From Bacillota bacterium (GTDB lineage: Bacteria; Bacillota; Clostridia; Ch29): a stretch of DNA of 64,000 nucleotides. Under the pieces are notes generated by a model, which ran no database searches, had not been told where the DNA came from, and was given only the letters and a program-made list of their open reading frames with translations. A program made the position numbers and the translations under genes. The stretch is taken from assembly GCA_028686075.1 (NCBI GenBank), contig JAQUCT010000001.1, positions 111,481 to 175,480 on the forward strand. The letters run 5' to 3'. Of the stretch, positions 45,931-56,370 are shown one piece after another (within the stretch, counting starts at the first letter, position 1; each line of letters opens with the position of its first letter).

Positions 45931-47661
45931 ATGCTGAACAGAGAACTGAAGGTAATACTAAACTCCACCCACGATGCTATGATTGCAGTGGACAGGGACG
46001 GTATAATAACCATTTTCAACAAAGCCGCTGAAAGGCTTATAGGGGTGAGGATGGAGGATGCGCTGGGTAAGCCGGTTCTGGAAGTGGTGGATAACTCACG
46101 GCTGCCCTATGTTCTGGAGACCGGCAAGGCGGAGTTGAACAGGGAGCAGCCTCTTCGCAGCACAAGTATAATAACTAACCGGATGCCGGTAAGGGACGAA
46201 CAGGGAAACGTTATAGGTGCCGTGGCGGTGTTCAGGGATATAAGCGAGATAAAACAGCTTGCCGAGCAGATTACAAATCTCAAGGAAATACAAAGCATGC
46301 TTGAGGCTATTTTTAATTCCACCCAGGATGCTATTTCGGTGGTGGACCAGCACGGCATGGGGGTTATGGTAAACCCCGCCTATACAAGGCTGACCGGGTT
46401 ATCCGGAAAGGACGTAATAGGAAAGCCCGCCACGGTGGACATCGCTGAGGGGGAGAGCATCCATTTCAAGGTGCTGGAAAATAGAAAGCCTATAAAAAGT
46501 GCCCGGCTTAAAGTGGGCCCTTCCAGGAAAGAGGTTATAGTGGATGCGGCACCCATAGTGGTTGACGGTGAACTAAGGGGTAGCGTCGGAGTGATTCATG
46601 ATATATCCGAGATAAAAAAACTGACCGAAGAACTCAACCAGGCCAAGCAGATAATAAGGAAACTGGAGGCAAAATATACCTTCGACGATATTGTAAGTAT
46701 AAACTCCAAAATGCAGGAGGTTATCGAAAAGGCCAAAAAGGCGGCCCAGACGCCGGCTACGGTACTCTTGCAGGGGGAGAGCGGTACCGGCAAGGAACTG
46801 TTTGCCCATGCGATACACAATGCCAGCGGGAGGAAGTTCAGCCAGTTTGTCAGGGTCAACTGTGCCGCGCTGTCGGAGTCGCTTTTAGAATCGGAATTGT
46901 TCGGCTACGAGGAGGGGGCCTTCACCGGGGCAAAAAAAGGAGGTAAGAAGGGACTTTTCGAGGTGGCTAGCGGCGGCACCATATTCCTTGATGAGATAGG
47001 AGAAATTAATTCCGGGGTCCAGGCAAAGCTTTTGCGGGCACTCCAGGAAAAGGAAATAATCAGGGTGGGAGGAACAAATTCCGTCCCGGTGGACGTGCGT
47101 ATTATTTCGGCCACCAATATAGACCTGGAAGAAGCCATGCAAAAGGGAAGGTTCAGGGAGGACTTGTATTATCGTCTCAATGTTATCCCGCTTAGGATTC
47201 CCCCCTTAAGGGATAGAAAGGAAGACATATTCCACCTGGCACTGCATATAGTAAGACGGTTTAACCAGGACTACGGCAGAAGCGTACAGGACATATCCGC
47301 CGGTGCCCAGTTAAGCCTCTTGGAATACGAATGGCCGGGCAATATAAGGGAACTGGAGAACTTCATAGGGCGCGCCATAATAAATATGAAGTTTAACGAT
47401 ACGGTAATCCTTGAGGAACACCTTCCCCGAATTATCGAAAGGAAAACCGGCTGGTCGGATGCGAATGAGGAAGCGTATATCTCGGGCAGTGTGAATACCT
47501 CGGTGCCGCTTAATAAAGTGCTGGATGATACCGAAAGGGAGTATATAAAGAAAGTGTTGCATCAGGTGGGGCATAATAAGACCGAGGCTGCAAGAAGGAT
47601 GGGCATATCCATTAGAAACCTGTATTACAAGTTGAACAAACACCAAATAAACATGCAATAA
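45931..47661 (+). CDS. PAS-domain sigma54-interacting transcriptional activator
   Basis: Two PAS segments, GESGTGKE Walker A, EEGAFTGAKKGG, Fis-type HTH at the C-terminus. Confidence 0.95.
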   Translation: MLNRELKVILNSTHDAMIAVDRDGIITIFNKAAERLIGVRMEDALGKPVLEVVDNSRLPYVLETGKAELNREQPLRSTSIITNRMPVRDEQGNVIGAVAVFRDISEIKQLAEQITNLKEIQSMLEAIFNSTQDAISVVDQHGMGVMVNPAYTRLTGLSGKDVIGKPATVDIAEGESIHFKVLENRKPIKSARLKVGPSRKEVIVDAAPIVVDGELRGSVGVIHDISEIKKLTEELNQAKQIIRKLEAKYTFDDIVSINSKMQEVIEKAKKAAQTPATVLLQGESGTGKELFAHAIHNASGRKFSQFVRVNCAALSESLLESELFGYEEGAFTGAKKGGKKGLFEVASGGTIFLDEIGEINSGVQAKLLRALQEKEIIRVGGTNSVPVDVRIISATNIDLEEAMQKGRFREDLYYRLNVIPLRIPPLRDRKEDIFHLALHIVRRFNQDYGRSVQDISAGAQLSLLEYEWPGNIRELENFIGRAIINMKFNDTVILEEHLPRIIERKTGWSDANEEAYISGSVNTSVPLNKVLDDTEREYIKKVLHQVGHNKTEAARRMGISIRNLYYKLNKHQINMQ

Positions 47662-47680
47662 TCTGCATATAGTCCTGCGC

Positions 47681-47719
47681 TATTGCAAAATAATGCGTGC
47701 AATATATTGCAATAATTAG
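47681..47719. promoter_or_regulatory. Candidate upstream activator sequence for the sigma54 activator
   Basis: Perfect 14-bp palindrome TGCAATATATTGCA (47698..47711) flanked by further TTGCA half sites. Confidence 0.55.
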
Positions 47720-47859
47720 CCATGGTTACAGCATTGTGAAGGAACGCATCTCTAACGCTGTTTTATAAGGCTTATTTTTTGCCCGTAAACTTATTGCCTG
47801 TGGGTTAAACCTGTCGATAAATGCGGATAATATCCAATAATACAAAAAATTTAGAATAA

Positions 47860-47876
47860 TTGGCATGATATTTGCG
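47860..47876 (+). promoter_or_regulatory. sigma54 (-24/-12) promoter of the buk-ptb-kor cluster
   Basis: TTGGCATGATATTTGCG: GG and GC separated by 10 nt. Confidence 0.75.
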
Positions 47877-47913
47877 TCTATAAATAGGCAAAGAAACAAA
47901 AAGGAGGGAAAGG

Positions 47914-49008
47914 ATGAAAGCGGATGGTTATGTTCTAGCAATCAACCCGGGTTCAACTTCCACCAAGGTAGCACTTTTTAAGGATAATAAGAATGTGCGC
48001 CAAAGGAATCTTTCCCATTCGGTGGAAGTGCTGGACAAGCTAGGAAAGGTAGCCGGCCAGTACGAATATAGGCTTGGAATAATTCTTGGCTGGCTCAAGG
48101 AAGAAGGTATTGAACTTAAATCCCTTGATGCTGTGGCCGGGAGAGGCGGCCTTTTGGCACCGATACCCGGAGGGACCTATATTGTTACCTCCAAAATGCT
48201 TGATGACCTGGAAACGGCGGCCAGAGGAGAGCACGCTTCAAACCTTGGAGCTATGCTGGCAAAGGGTATAGCCGACAGGGCAGGAGTATCCGCCTTTATT
48301 GCGGACCCGGTTTCGGTGGATGAATTTGAGGATATAGCAAGAATCTCGGGCATTCCGGAACTGCCAAGGAGAACCCATGGTCATGTGCTTAATATAAAAG
48401 CGGTCGCTCACAGGGTTGCCATGGAAGAGGGAAAACCCCTCGACGGGCTGAGGCTGATAATGGTCCATCTAGGTGGCGGGATATCCATAGCACCGCTTAA
48501 GGACGGGAAAATAATCGATGTAAACGGTGCAAACGACTATGGGCCATTTTCACCGGAAAGAGCTGGCGGAGTGCCGACGGGTGCCCTTATCAAGATGGCC
48601 TATTCAGGGAAACATACAAAACAAGAGCTAAAGCAAAAATTCATAGGAAAAGCGGGGCTTGCGGGTTACCTCGGGACCAACGATGCCAGGGAAGTTGAAA
48701 GGATGATAGAGCAGGGCGACCAAAGGGCAGAGTTTATTCTAAAAGCAATGGCCTATCAGATCGCCAAGGAGATAGGGGCCATGTCAACGGTGCTAAAAGG
48801 AAAGGTTGACTATATAATATTAACCGGTGGCCTTGCCCATTCAAAAAAGCTGGTTGATGCAATTACCAAGATGACAGCCTTTATCGCTCCCGCTAAGGTA
48901 CTCCCCGGGGAGGATGAGATGCGCGCCCTTGCAGAGGGGGTTTATAGGGTGCTGTCGGGAGAGCAGCAAGCTAAGGTTTATGAAGAAGAGGTGAAGGAGA
49001 TTGATTAA
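47914..49008 (+). CDS. buk: Butyrate (branched-chain fatty acid) kinase 1
   Basis: [46 protein letters not shown]. Confidence 0.93.
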   Translation: MKADGYVLAINPGSTSTKVALFKDNKNVRQRNLSHSVEVLDKLGKVAGQYEYRLGIILGWLKEEGIELKSLDAVAGRGGLLAPIPGGTYIVTSKMLDDLETAARGEHASNLGAMLAKGIADRAGVSAFIADPVSVDEFEDIARISGIPELPRRTHGHVLNIKAVAHRVAMEEGKPLDGLRLIMVHLGGGISIAPLKDGKIIDVNGANDYGPFSPERAGGVPTGALIKMAYSGKHTKQELKQKFIGKAGLAGYLGTNDAREVERMIEQGDQRAEFILKAMAYQIAKEIGAMSTVLKGKVDYIILTGGLAHSKKLVDAITKMTAFIAPAKVLPGEDEMRALAEGVYRVLSGEQQAKVYEEEVKEID

Positions 49009-49915
49009 GACCTTTGATGAAATAGTTAAGGCTGCAAGGGAAAGGGGCCCCAGAACCATTGCCGTAGCAGTGGCCCAGGATGCGGAGGTGCTGTCCGCCG
49101 TCAGCGGAGCCAAAGGTAAGGGAATAGCAGAGGCGATACTTGTGGGAAACGCACGGGAGATACAGAGAATCGCTTCACGAAAGAGTATCAATATCGACGG
49201 GTTTGAAATAATAGACGAGCCCGATAAGGCAGAAGCCTGTATAAGGGCTGTGGAACTTGTAAGTGCGGGCAGAGCGGATATCGTAATGAAGGGCATAATA
49301 GACACATCGATTATACTCAAAGCAGTACTTTCGGACGTGTCTTTAAGGGGAGGCAATGTTTTAAGCCATATAGGGGTTGCCGAGGTAAACGGCTATGACA
49401 AATTGTTTTTATTCAGCGATCCGGGCATGAACATCGCCCCCGACCTATCACAGAAGGCGCAGATAATAGAAAACGCAGTGGGACTGGCTAAGGCTTTGGA
49501 CTATGATGATCCAAGGGTAGCGGTTGTTTGTGCCGTTGAGAAGGTAAACCCGAAGATGCCTGCGACACTGGATGCCAAGGAACTGGTTAAAATGAACCAG
49601 GAGGGGCGCATAGAGGGCTGTATAGTGGGAGGACCCTTTGCGCTGGATAACGCGGTGTCTATGGAGGCGGCAAGGCATAAGGGAATAGACCATCCCGTTG
49701 CGGGTAACGCGGACGTATTAATAATGCCGGATATCGAAGCGGGTAATATTCTGTACAAGTCCCTGGTATACTTTGCCGGGGCAAAATGTGCCGGCCTGGT
49801 GGTGGGTGCTAAGGTACCCATAGTGGTTACCTCAAGGGCTGACGACGAGGAGGCCAAACTAAACTCCATCGCCCTTGCGGTTTTGCTGGCAAAAAACAAA
49901 CAAAAAACGGGGTGA
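49001..49915 (+). CDS. ptb: Phosphate butyryltransferase
   Basis: Ptb-family sequence, [39 protein letters not shown]; overlaps buk1. Confidence 0.93.
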   Translation: MIKTFDEIVKAARERGPRTIAVAVAQDAEVLSAVSGAKGKGIAEAILVGNAREIQRIASRKSINIDGFEIIDEPDKAEACIRAVELVSAGRADIVMKGIIDTSIILKAVLSDVSLRGGNVLSHIGVAEVNGYDKLFLFSDPGMNIAPDLSQKAQIIENAVGLAKALDYDDPRVAVVCAVEKVNPKMPATLDAKELVKMNQEGRIEGCIVGGPFALDNAVSMEAARHKGIDHPVAGNADVLIMPDIEAGNILYKSLVYFAGAKCAGLVVGAKVPIVVTSRADDEEAKLNSIALAVLLAKNKQKTG

Positions 49916-49919
49916 GAAG

Positions 49920-50996
49920 ATGAAGGAGATATTCAGATTGCTTGTAATAAATCCGGGATCTACTTCAACTAAGATAGCAATATTTGATAACGAAAAGCCT
50001 GTTTTCGAGGAAGTAATAAGGCATTCTACCGAAGAGCTGGCACCCTATCCCACTATATACAGTCAGTATCAGTATAGAAAGGATATTATACTGGAAACCC
50101 TAAGCAAAAAGGATATAAACCTTACAAAACTAAGTGCCGTTGTGGGCAGGGGAGGACTTTTGCAGCCCATTCCCAGCGGAACCTACGAGGTAAATGACAA
50201 GATGATTGAGGACCTGAGAGTGGGCCTTTTCGGTCAGCATGCGTCAAGCCTGGGGGGTATACTGGCAAGGGAGATTGCTTCGCAGCTCAACATCCCGTCC
50301 TATATAGTGGACCCGGTGGTGGTAGACGAGCTGGAGGATATAGCCCGGGTGTCGGGACTGCCTGAGATAGAAAGAGTATCAATATTCCATGCGCTGAACC
50401 AGAAGGCCGTTGCCAGAAGAGCCGCCAGGGACCTTGAAAAGCCCTATGAGAGCCTTAACCTTATAGTAACCCATATGGGTGGCGGCATTTCGATAGGAGC
50501 CCACAAAAAGGGCAGGGTTGTGGATGTAAACAACGCACTGGACGGAGAAGGACCCTTCTCGCCAGAGAGGGCGGGAAGCCTGCCGTTGGAAGGGCTTATT
50601 GGACTTTGCTACTCCGGACGCTATACGCTGGAGGAGATGAATAAAAAGGTTGTGGGCAAGGGTGGCCTGGTTGCCCATTTAAAGACCAACGATGCCCAGG
50701 AAGTGGAAAGGATGATAGAAGTTGGCGATAAGCATGCGGAGCTTGTTTATCGGGCAATGGCATACCAAATTGCCAAAGAGATAGGAAGTGCTGCAGCCGT
50801 TCTTCAGGGTAAGGCGGATGCCATCGTTCTTACCGGAGGTATTGCCTACAGCAAGATGCTGACCGGGTGGATAATCGAAAGTGTGGAGTTTATCGCCCCA
50901 GTAATGATTTATCCGGGAGAGGATGAAATGACTGCCCTCGCAGAAGGCGGTTTAAGGGTATTAAGGGGTGAAGAGAAGGCCAAACAATACGAATAA
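49920..50996 (+). CDS. buk: Butyrate (branched-chain fatty acid) kinase 2
   Basis: [67 protein letters not shown]. Confidence 0.94.
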   Translation: MKEIFRLLVINPGSTSTKIAIFDNEKPVFEEVIRHSTEELAPYPTIYSQYQYRKDIILETLSKKDINLTKLSAVVGRGGLLQPIPSGTYEVNDKMIEDLRVGLFGQHASSLGGILAREIASQLNIPSYIVDPVVVDELEDIARVSGLPEIERVSIFHALNQKAVARRAARDLEKPYESLNLIVTHMGGGISIGAHKKGRVVDVNNALDGEGPFSPERAGSLPLEGLIGLCYSGRYTLEEMNKKVVGKGGLVAHLKTNDAQEVERMIEVGDKHAELVYRAMAYQIAKEIGSAAAVLQGKADAIVLTGGIAYSKMLTGWIIESVEFIAPVMIYPGEDEMTALAEGGLRVLRGEEKAKQYE

Positions 50997-51010
50997 AGGA
51001 CTGGTGGCCC

Positions 51011-51682
51011 ATGCAGCAGGACAAAAGAATCAGAATTATAACAGGTCATTACGGGAGCGGTAAAACCGAATTCTCGGTAAACTATGTGATAAGGCTTGCG
51101 AAATCGGGCAAAAAGGCCGCCATTGCGGACCTGGACATTGTAAACCCCTATTTTCGCTCCCGAGAGGAAAAGGGCCGAATGGAGAGAATCGGTATACGGG
51201 TTGTGGCACCGGAGGGAAAGTTTATAAACGCTGATGTACCGGCTCTGCCTGCAGATATTTATACCCTTTTGCAGGATGAAAGCTACCAGGCGGTGCTGGA
51301 CGTCGGGGGCGACGCGGCGGGAGCCAGGGCCTTGGGACGGTATTACGATCACCTAAAAGATGTTGACTACGACATGTTCATAGTGATAAACGCCAACCGG
51401 CCCAATACGGGCAGCCCCCAGGCGGCCATTGAGTATATAGAGGAAATAGAAAGGGCGGCCCGTATTCGTGCCACTGGCCTTATAAACAACACCCATATGC
51501 TGCGCGACACAACGCTTGAGGATGTACTTAGGGGACAGCGGGTGGTGGAAGAGGTTTCCCGGCAAAAGAATATGCCGGTGAAATATATATGCGCCATTGA
51601 AAGGATAGCCGGACAAATTCCGGAGGGTTTAACGGGTGAGGTTTTTCCTGTCAAGATGTATATGCGACCTGATTGGTTGTAA
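51011..51682 (+). CDS. P-loop (SIMIBI/ParA-like) ATPase of unknown role in the KOR operon
   Basis: GHYGSGKTEFSVNY Walker A; AIADLDIVNPYFRSRE; within operon. Confidence 0.75.
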   Translation: MQQDKRIRIITGHYGSGKTEFSVNYVIRLAKSGKKAAIADLDIVNPYFRSREEKGRMERIGIRVVAPEGKFINADVPALPADIYTLLQDESYQAVLDVGGDAAGARALGRYYDHLKDVDYDMFIVINANRPNTGSPQAAIEYIEEIERAARIRATGLINNTHMLRDTTLEDVLRGQRVVEEVSRQKNMPVKYICAIERIAGQIPEGLTGEVFPVKMYMRPDWL

Positions 51683-51708
51683 TTTAAGCGAAAAAAGGAG
51701 GGTTGTTC

Positions 51709-51942
51709 ATGGCAAAGGTAAGAGGAAAGGTTACGTTTATGGAGCATCGCTGTAAGGGATGTGAACTCTGTACAACTGTTTGCCCGGTAGACATAGTTAA
51801 GATGGCGAAGGACAGGATAAACGTTAAAGGGTATCACCCCGCAACCGTCTATGAAATGGAAAAGTGTATAGCTTGCGGGAACTGTGCTACAATCTGCCCG
51901 GACACCGTTATAAAGGTTGAGAGACTAAGAGACAATGATTAG
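51709..51942 (+). CDS. 2-oxoacid:ferredoxin oxidoreductase, 4Fe-4S (delta) subunit
   Basis: Two CxxCxxCxxxCP clusters. Confidence 0.93.
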   Translation: MAKVRGKVTFMEHRCKGCELCTTVCPVDIVKMAKDRINVKGYHPATVYEMEKCIACGNCATICPDTVIKVERLRDND

Positions 51943-51984
51943 TTTACCTACGGAAGAAAGCTCAAAAAAGAGGAGGGAAATTCT

Positions 51985-53046
51985 ATGGCAAAGGTTTTAA
52001 TGAAGGGAAATGAAGCAATCGGTGCCGCTGCAATAAAGGCCGGCTGCAAATTTTTCTTCGGTTATCCGATTACACCTCAAAGCGAACTACCCGAATACAT
52101 GGCCAGAGAAATGCCGAAGGCGGGAGCGACCTTCCTGCAGGCCGAGAGCGAAGTTGCGGCAATAAACATGGTATACGGTGCCGCAGGAGCAGGGGCGAGG
52201 GTAATGACCTCATCCTCCAGTCCCGGTATAAGTCTAAAACAGGAGGGTATATCCTATATAGCAGGGTCGGAACTACCCTGTCTGATAGTCAATATAATAA
52301 GAGGCGGCCCCGGTCTGGGTGGAATACAGCCGGCCCAGTCGGACTACTTCCAGGCCACAAAGGGCGGCGGCCACGGCGATTACAAGATGGTGGTCTTAGC
52401 CCCCGCATCGGTGCAGGAACTGACTGACCTCATGATGGAAGGCTTTGATATCGCTGACCAGTACAGGAATCCCGTAATGATTATTGGAGACGGTATGCTG
52501 GGACAGATGATGGAGCCGGTGGAGCTGCGGGAGCCCCAAAAACGCAACCTGCCCCCCAAGGACTGGGCTACAACCGGCACAGGTGGAAGAGGGCATACCA
52601 ACGTTATCAATTCACTGTTTATAGACCCCGCAGAGTGCGAAAAGCATAACCTTAGACTTAAAGCCAAGTTCGACGAGATGGAAAAGAACGAGAAGAAATA
52701 CGAAATATTCAACTGCGATAACCCAGACCTTATAGCCGTTGCTTACGGCACCACCGCAAGGATTGTTAAAACAGTTATAGACAAGTGTAAGGAAGAGGGC
52801 ATAAACGTCGGCCTTATAAGGCCCATATCCCTGTGGCCCTTCCCCTATGAAGTGTTTGAAGAGTATGCCGACAAAACAAAGGCTTTCCTTTCGGTGGAAA
52901 TGAGCCTGGGTCAGATGGTAGAAGACGTAAAGCTTGGCGTTAACGGCAAGAAGCCGGTACATTTCTACGGAAGAACCGGCGGAATGGTGCCGGTGCCGGA
53001 CGATATCGTTGCTGAGATTAAGAAAATATTAGGGGGTGCTAAATAA
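51985..53046 (+). CDS. 2-oxoacid:ferredoxin oxidoreductase, alpha subunit (VorB/KorA type)
   Basis: [50 protein letters not shown]. Confidence 0.93.
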   Translation: MAKVLMKGNEAIGAAAIKAGCKFFFGYPITPQSELPEYMAREMPKAGATFLQAESEVAAINMVYGAAGAGARVMTSSSSPGISLKQEGISYIAGSELPCLIVNIIRGGPGLGGIQPAQSDYFQATKGGGHGDYKMVVLAPASVQELTDLMMEGFDIADQYRNPVMIIGDGMLGQMMEPVELREPQKRNLPPKDWATTGTGGRGHTNVINSLFIDPAECEKHNLRLKAKFDEMEKNEKKYEIFNCDNPDLIAVAYGTTARIVKTVIDKCKEEGINVGLIRPISLWPFPYEVFEEYADKTKAFLSVEMSLGQMVEDVKLGVNGKKPVHFYGRTGGMVPVPDDIVAEIKKILGGAK

Positions 53047-53795
53047 TGGCCGAAATGGTATTTCAAAGGACCAAAGGTTTGCAGGATAGACCGTTCCATT
53101 ATTGTCCGGGCTGCACCCATGGCATAATCCACCGATTGGTTGCCGAGGTTCTTGAAGAGCTGGATGTTCTGGACAAAGCAATAGGGGTTGCGCCGGTCGG
53201 CTGCTCGGTATTTGCCTACGATTACTTTAACTGTGACATGCAGGAGGCTGCCCACGGCAGGGCACCCGCCGTTGCAACCGGTATAAAGAGAGTACATCCC
53301 GACAAAGTGGTTTTTTCCTATCAGGGTGATGGAGACCTGGCTTCAATAGGTACCGCGGAAATAGTACACGCAGCCATGAGGGGTGAAAAGATAACAACCA
53401 TATTCGTAAACAACGCCATATACGGGATGACCGGAGGCCAGATGGCACCAACCACGCTGGTGGGTCAGAAGGCCACCACCTCGCCCTTTGGCAGGGATAA
53501 GGACCACGCCGGCTCTCCTATAAGGATGAGTGAAATGCTGGCCACGCTGGACGGTCCCGCCTATATCGAAAGAGTTACCGTAACCACTCCGGCCCATGTA
53601 AGAAAAGCAAAGAAAGCGATAAAGAAAGCCTTCCAGGCACAGATAGAGCGCAAAGGGTTTACCATGATAGAGGTCCTGTCCACCTGTCCGACAAACTGGG
53701 GTCTTACCCCCGTTGAGGCACTCCGGTGGCTGGAAGAAAACATGATACCCTATTATCCGCTGGGAGTTTATAAGACTTCCGAGGAGGTGAAATAG
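53046..53795 (+). CDS. 2-oxoacid:ferredoxin oxidoreductase, TPP-binding beta subunit
   Basis: [58 protein letters not shown]. Confidence 0.94.
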   Translation: MAEMVFQRTKGLQDRPFHYCPGCTHGIIHRLVAEVLEELDVLDKAIGVAPVGCSVFAYDYFNCDMQEAAHGRAPAVATGIKRVHPDKVVFSYQGDGDLASIGTAEIVHAAMRGEKITTIFVNNAIYGMTGGQMAPTTLVGQKATTSPFGRDKDHAGSPIRMSEMLATLDGPAYIERVTVTTPAHVRKAKKAIKKAFQAQIERKGFTMIEVLSTCPTNWGLTPVEALRWLEENMIPYYPLGVYKTSEEVK

Positions 53796-53798
53796 GAT

Positions 53799-54353
53799 AT
53801 GATAAACGAGAGAATAGTAATGGCCGGATTTGGCGGCCAGGGCGTAATGTCCATGGGTCAGCTGCTTACCTATGCCGGGATGATTGAGGGCAAGAACGTA
53901 TCCTGGCTGCCGTCCTATGGACCGGAGATGAGGGGTGGTACCGCCAACTGTAATGTAATCATATCCGACAACCCGGTGGCGTCTCCGATAGTAACGGATG
54001 CTACCGCGGTAATAGCTATGAACAGGCCGTCCCTTGACAAGTTCGAACCTTCGATAGTAAAGAATGGGCTGCTCCTAATAAACAGCTCCCTAATCGACAA
54101 AAGTGCCGAGAGGGATGATATAGTAGCCTACGATATACCTGCCAATGAAATAGCCGACGAGCTGGGCAACAGCAGGATAGCCAATATGGTTATGCTGGGG
54201 GCATATTTAGAGGCTACCGGTGCCCTTAAAAAGGAAAGCGTACTGGAAGCCCTAAAGAAGGTCTTTGGAGAGAGAAAAGCGCACCTTATACCGGTGAATA
54301 AGGATGCCCTGGACAGGGGTGCCGAGCTGGTTAAGGGAAACAGCTGCGGCTGA
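53799..54353 (+). CDS. 2-oxoacid:ferredoxin oxidoreductase, gamma subunit
   Basis: MAGFGGQGVMSMGQLLTYAGMIEGKNVSWLPSYGPEMRGGTANCNVIIS. Confidence 0.93.
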   Translation: MINERIVMAGFGGQGVMSMGQLLTYAGMIEGKNVSWLPSYGPEMRGGTANCNVIISDNPVASPIVTDATAVIAMNRPSLDKFEPSIVKNGLLLINSSLIDKSAERDDIVAYDIPANEIADELGNSRIANMVMLGAYLEATGALKKESVLEALKKVFGERKAHLIPVNKDALDRGAELVKGNSCG

Positions 54354-54389
54354 TAGAGAATAAACCCGGCAGCCTTGTCGGGCGAACAA

Positions 54390-54422
54390 AAAGAGGCCCA
54401 CCCTTTGTGGTGGGCCTCTAAG
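54390..54422 (+). terminator. Terminator-like hairpin after KOR operon
   Basis: AGAGGCCCACC-ctttgt-GGTGGGCCTCT. Confidence 0.65.
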
Positions 54423-54530
54423 GTTGTAGATAAATATAATTAGGGTTCATGAATACCCGCTTATGCAAAAATGCATGAGTTAGTGTTTCATGAAGCCTTA
54501 TGGGTCTGGGCAATTCTGCCCCCCGGTATA

Positions 54531-54821
54531 TTAGGGTGCACCCCTTAAAAAGGTTTTTTTGGGACCTATAAGCACTCCGGTTCCGAAGGGAGTGTACATT
54601 TTATGCACTGAAAAGACCAGGCAATCTATGTGCTCTGGGTGGCCGTCGGGCTTTACTTCCAGCGAAGAATTGGAAACAAGCTGGGCCCCGTCCACAAGGA
54701 TTGGCACCCCTGCCCGGTGTGCCATGGCGGCAATCCTTCCAACATCGCTTTTGTAGCCGGTTACGTTGGAGGCACCGGATATGCTTATTAGCTTTAGCCG
54801 GTTGCCGTACTGCACTATCAT
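54531..54821 (-). pseudogene. Fragment of class V aminotransferase (cysteine desulfurase-like)
   Basis: ISGASNVTGYKSDVGRIAAMAHRAGVPILVDGAQLVSNSSLEV...DCLVFSVHKMYTPFGTGVLIGPK, lacks N- and C-terminal parts. Confidence 0.8.
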
Positions 54822-55019
54822 TGTTTCAATTAAAATGCAGAAGCAACTTGTCTTGCGGCGTTTCTAAGCCGCCGTGTTACAAAACGGGCCCAAAACACAT
54901 AGTATATTTTAATGGGGAGCTTTTAGCTGGAGGAATGTCCGAACAATTGAAATGCGGTATGCTGTGTGATAAGATTTAAACGTATTAAAATGGCATACAA
55001 TAGTAACAGGGGGAATTAT

Positions 55020-56363
55020 ATGGGCAGACTGTTCGGCACCGATGGTGTCAGAGGAATTGCAAACGAGGAATTAACTTCAGACCTTGCTTTCAAGCTTGCC
55101 CGGGCGGGGGCATTTGTCTTGGGCAGCGGGATAAAAAAGCCGAAGTTTGTATTGGGGACGGATACGCGCCTTTCTTCGGATATGCTCGAAAGCGCAATGG
55201 TTGCCGGGCTGTGCTCGGCAGGCAGTGATGCAGTGCTGGTGGGCGTAGTTCCCACACCGGCGGTAGCCTATTTGATAAGGCACCTTGGTGCCGACGGCGG
55301 AATTGTGATATCCGCCTCCCATAATCCTGCTCAGTACAATGGGATAAAATTTTTCGACAGAAATGGTTATAAGCTGGGCGATGATATGGAAGAGACAATA
55401 GAAAACATAGTCTTTGAGGGCACCGTAGAAGTGTCGTGTACCTGCAGGAACTTAGGCAGAAGAATAAATGAAACAAAAGGTGTAAGGTACTATGCGGACT
55501 TCCTTAAAGGTACGGTTTTGGAGGATTTTAAAGGGCTAAAGGTGGCCGTTGACTGTGCCAACGGAGCAGCCTTCAAAGTCGCTCCTTTGGTACTGGAGGA
55601 ACTGGGAGCGCAGGTAAGCGTGATAAACGACATCCCCGACGGATTAAACATAAACGCCCTGTGCGGGTCCACCCACCCTGAAGGATTAGCATCCTATGTG
55701 AAAGAAAAGGGTCTGGACATAGGCCTTGCCTTTGACGGTGATGCGGACCGGCTAATTGCAGTGGACGATAAAGGCCAAATAATAGACGGTGACTATATAT
55801 TGGCAGTCTGTGCCCGCCGGCTTAAGGCCCAGGGAAAACTAGCAGGGGATACCGTGGTTGCAACCGTTATGTCCAATCTGGGATTGCACAAAGTTCTGGA
55901 GAAGATTGGCTGCAGAATAGAGGAAACCAAGGTGGGAGACAGGTACGTACTGCAAAGAATGATGGAAAAGGGATACAGCCTTGGCGGAGAGCAGTCGGGC
56001 CACATAATATTCCTGGACTTTAATACCACCGGGGACGGCTTACTGACGGCACTTCAGCTGCTTGAAAGCGTAAAGTATTTTGATAAAAGCCTTTCGGAGG
56101 TTTGCAGCACCATGCAAAAATATCCCCAAGTTCTGGTTAATGCAAGGGTGAAGAATTCAAATAAGGAAGCTTATCGACAGGATGCGGTTATTTGCAGTGA
56201 GATAGAAAGGGTGCAGAACTGGCTTGTGGGTAACGGCAGAGTGCTTATAAGGCCTTCGGGAACCGAGCCCCTTGTGAGGATTATGTTAGAGGGCCAGGAC
56301 AAAGGTGAGCTTAGGCAGTATGCCGAAAACATTGCAAAACTCATAGAAAGCCGCTTGGTTTAA
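55020..56363 (+). CDS. glmM: Phosphoglucosamine mutase
   Basis: MGRLFGTDGVRGIANEELT; VISASHNPAQYNGIKFF; DGDADRLIAVD. Confidence 0.97.
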   Translation: MGRLFGTDGVRGIANEELTSDLAFKLARAGAFVLGSGIKKPKFVLGTDTRLSSDMLESAMVAGLCSAGSDAVLVGVVPTPAVAYLIRHLGADGGIVISASHNPAQYNGIKFFDRNGYKLGDDMEETIENIVFEGTVEVSCTCRNLGRRINETKGVRYYADFLKGTVLEDFKGLKVAVDCANGAAFKVAPLVLEELGAQVSVINDIPDGLNINALCGSTHPEGLASYVKEKGLDIGLAFDGDADRLIAVDDKGQIIDGDYILAVCARRLKAQGKLAGDTVVATVMSNLGLHKVLEKIGCRIEETKVGDRYVLQRMMEKGYSLGGEQSGHIIFLDFNTTGDGLLTALQLLESVKYFDKSLSEVCSTMQKYPQVLVNARVKNSNKEAYRQDAVICSEIERVQNWLVGNGRVLIRPSGTEPLVRIMLEGQDKGELRQYAENIAKLIESRLV

Positions 56364-56370
56364 ATAATAA

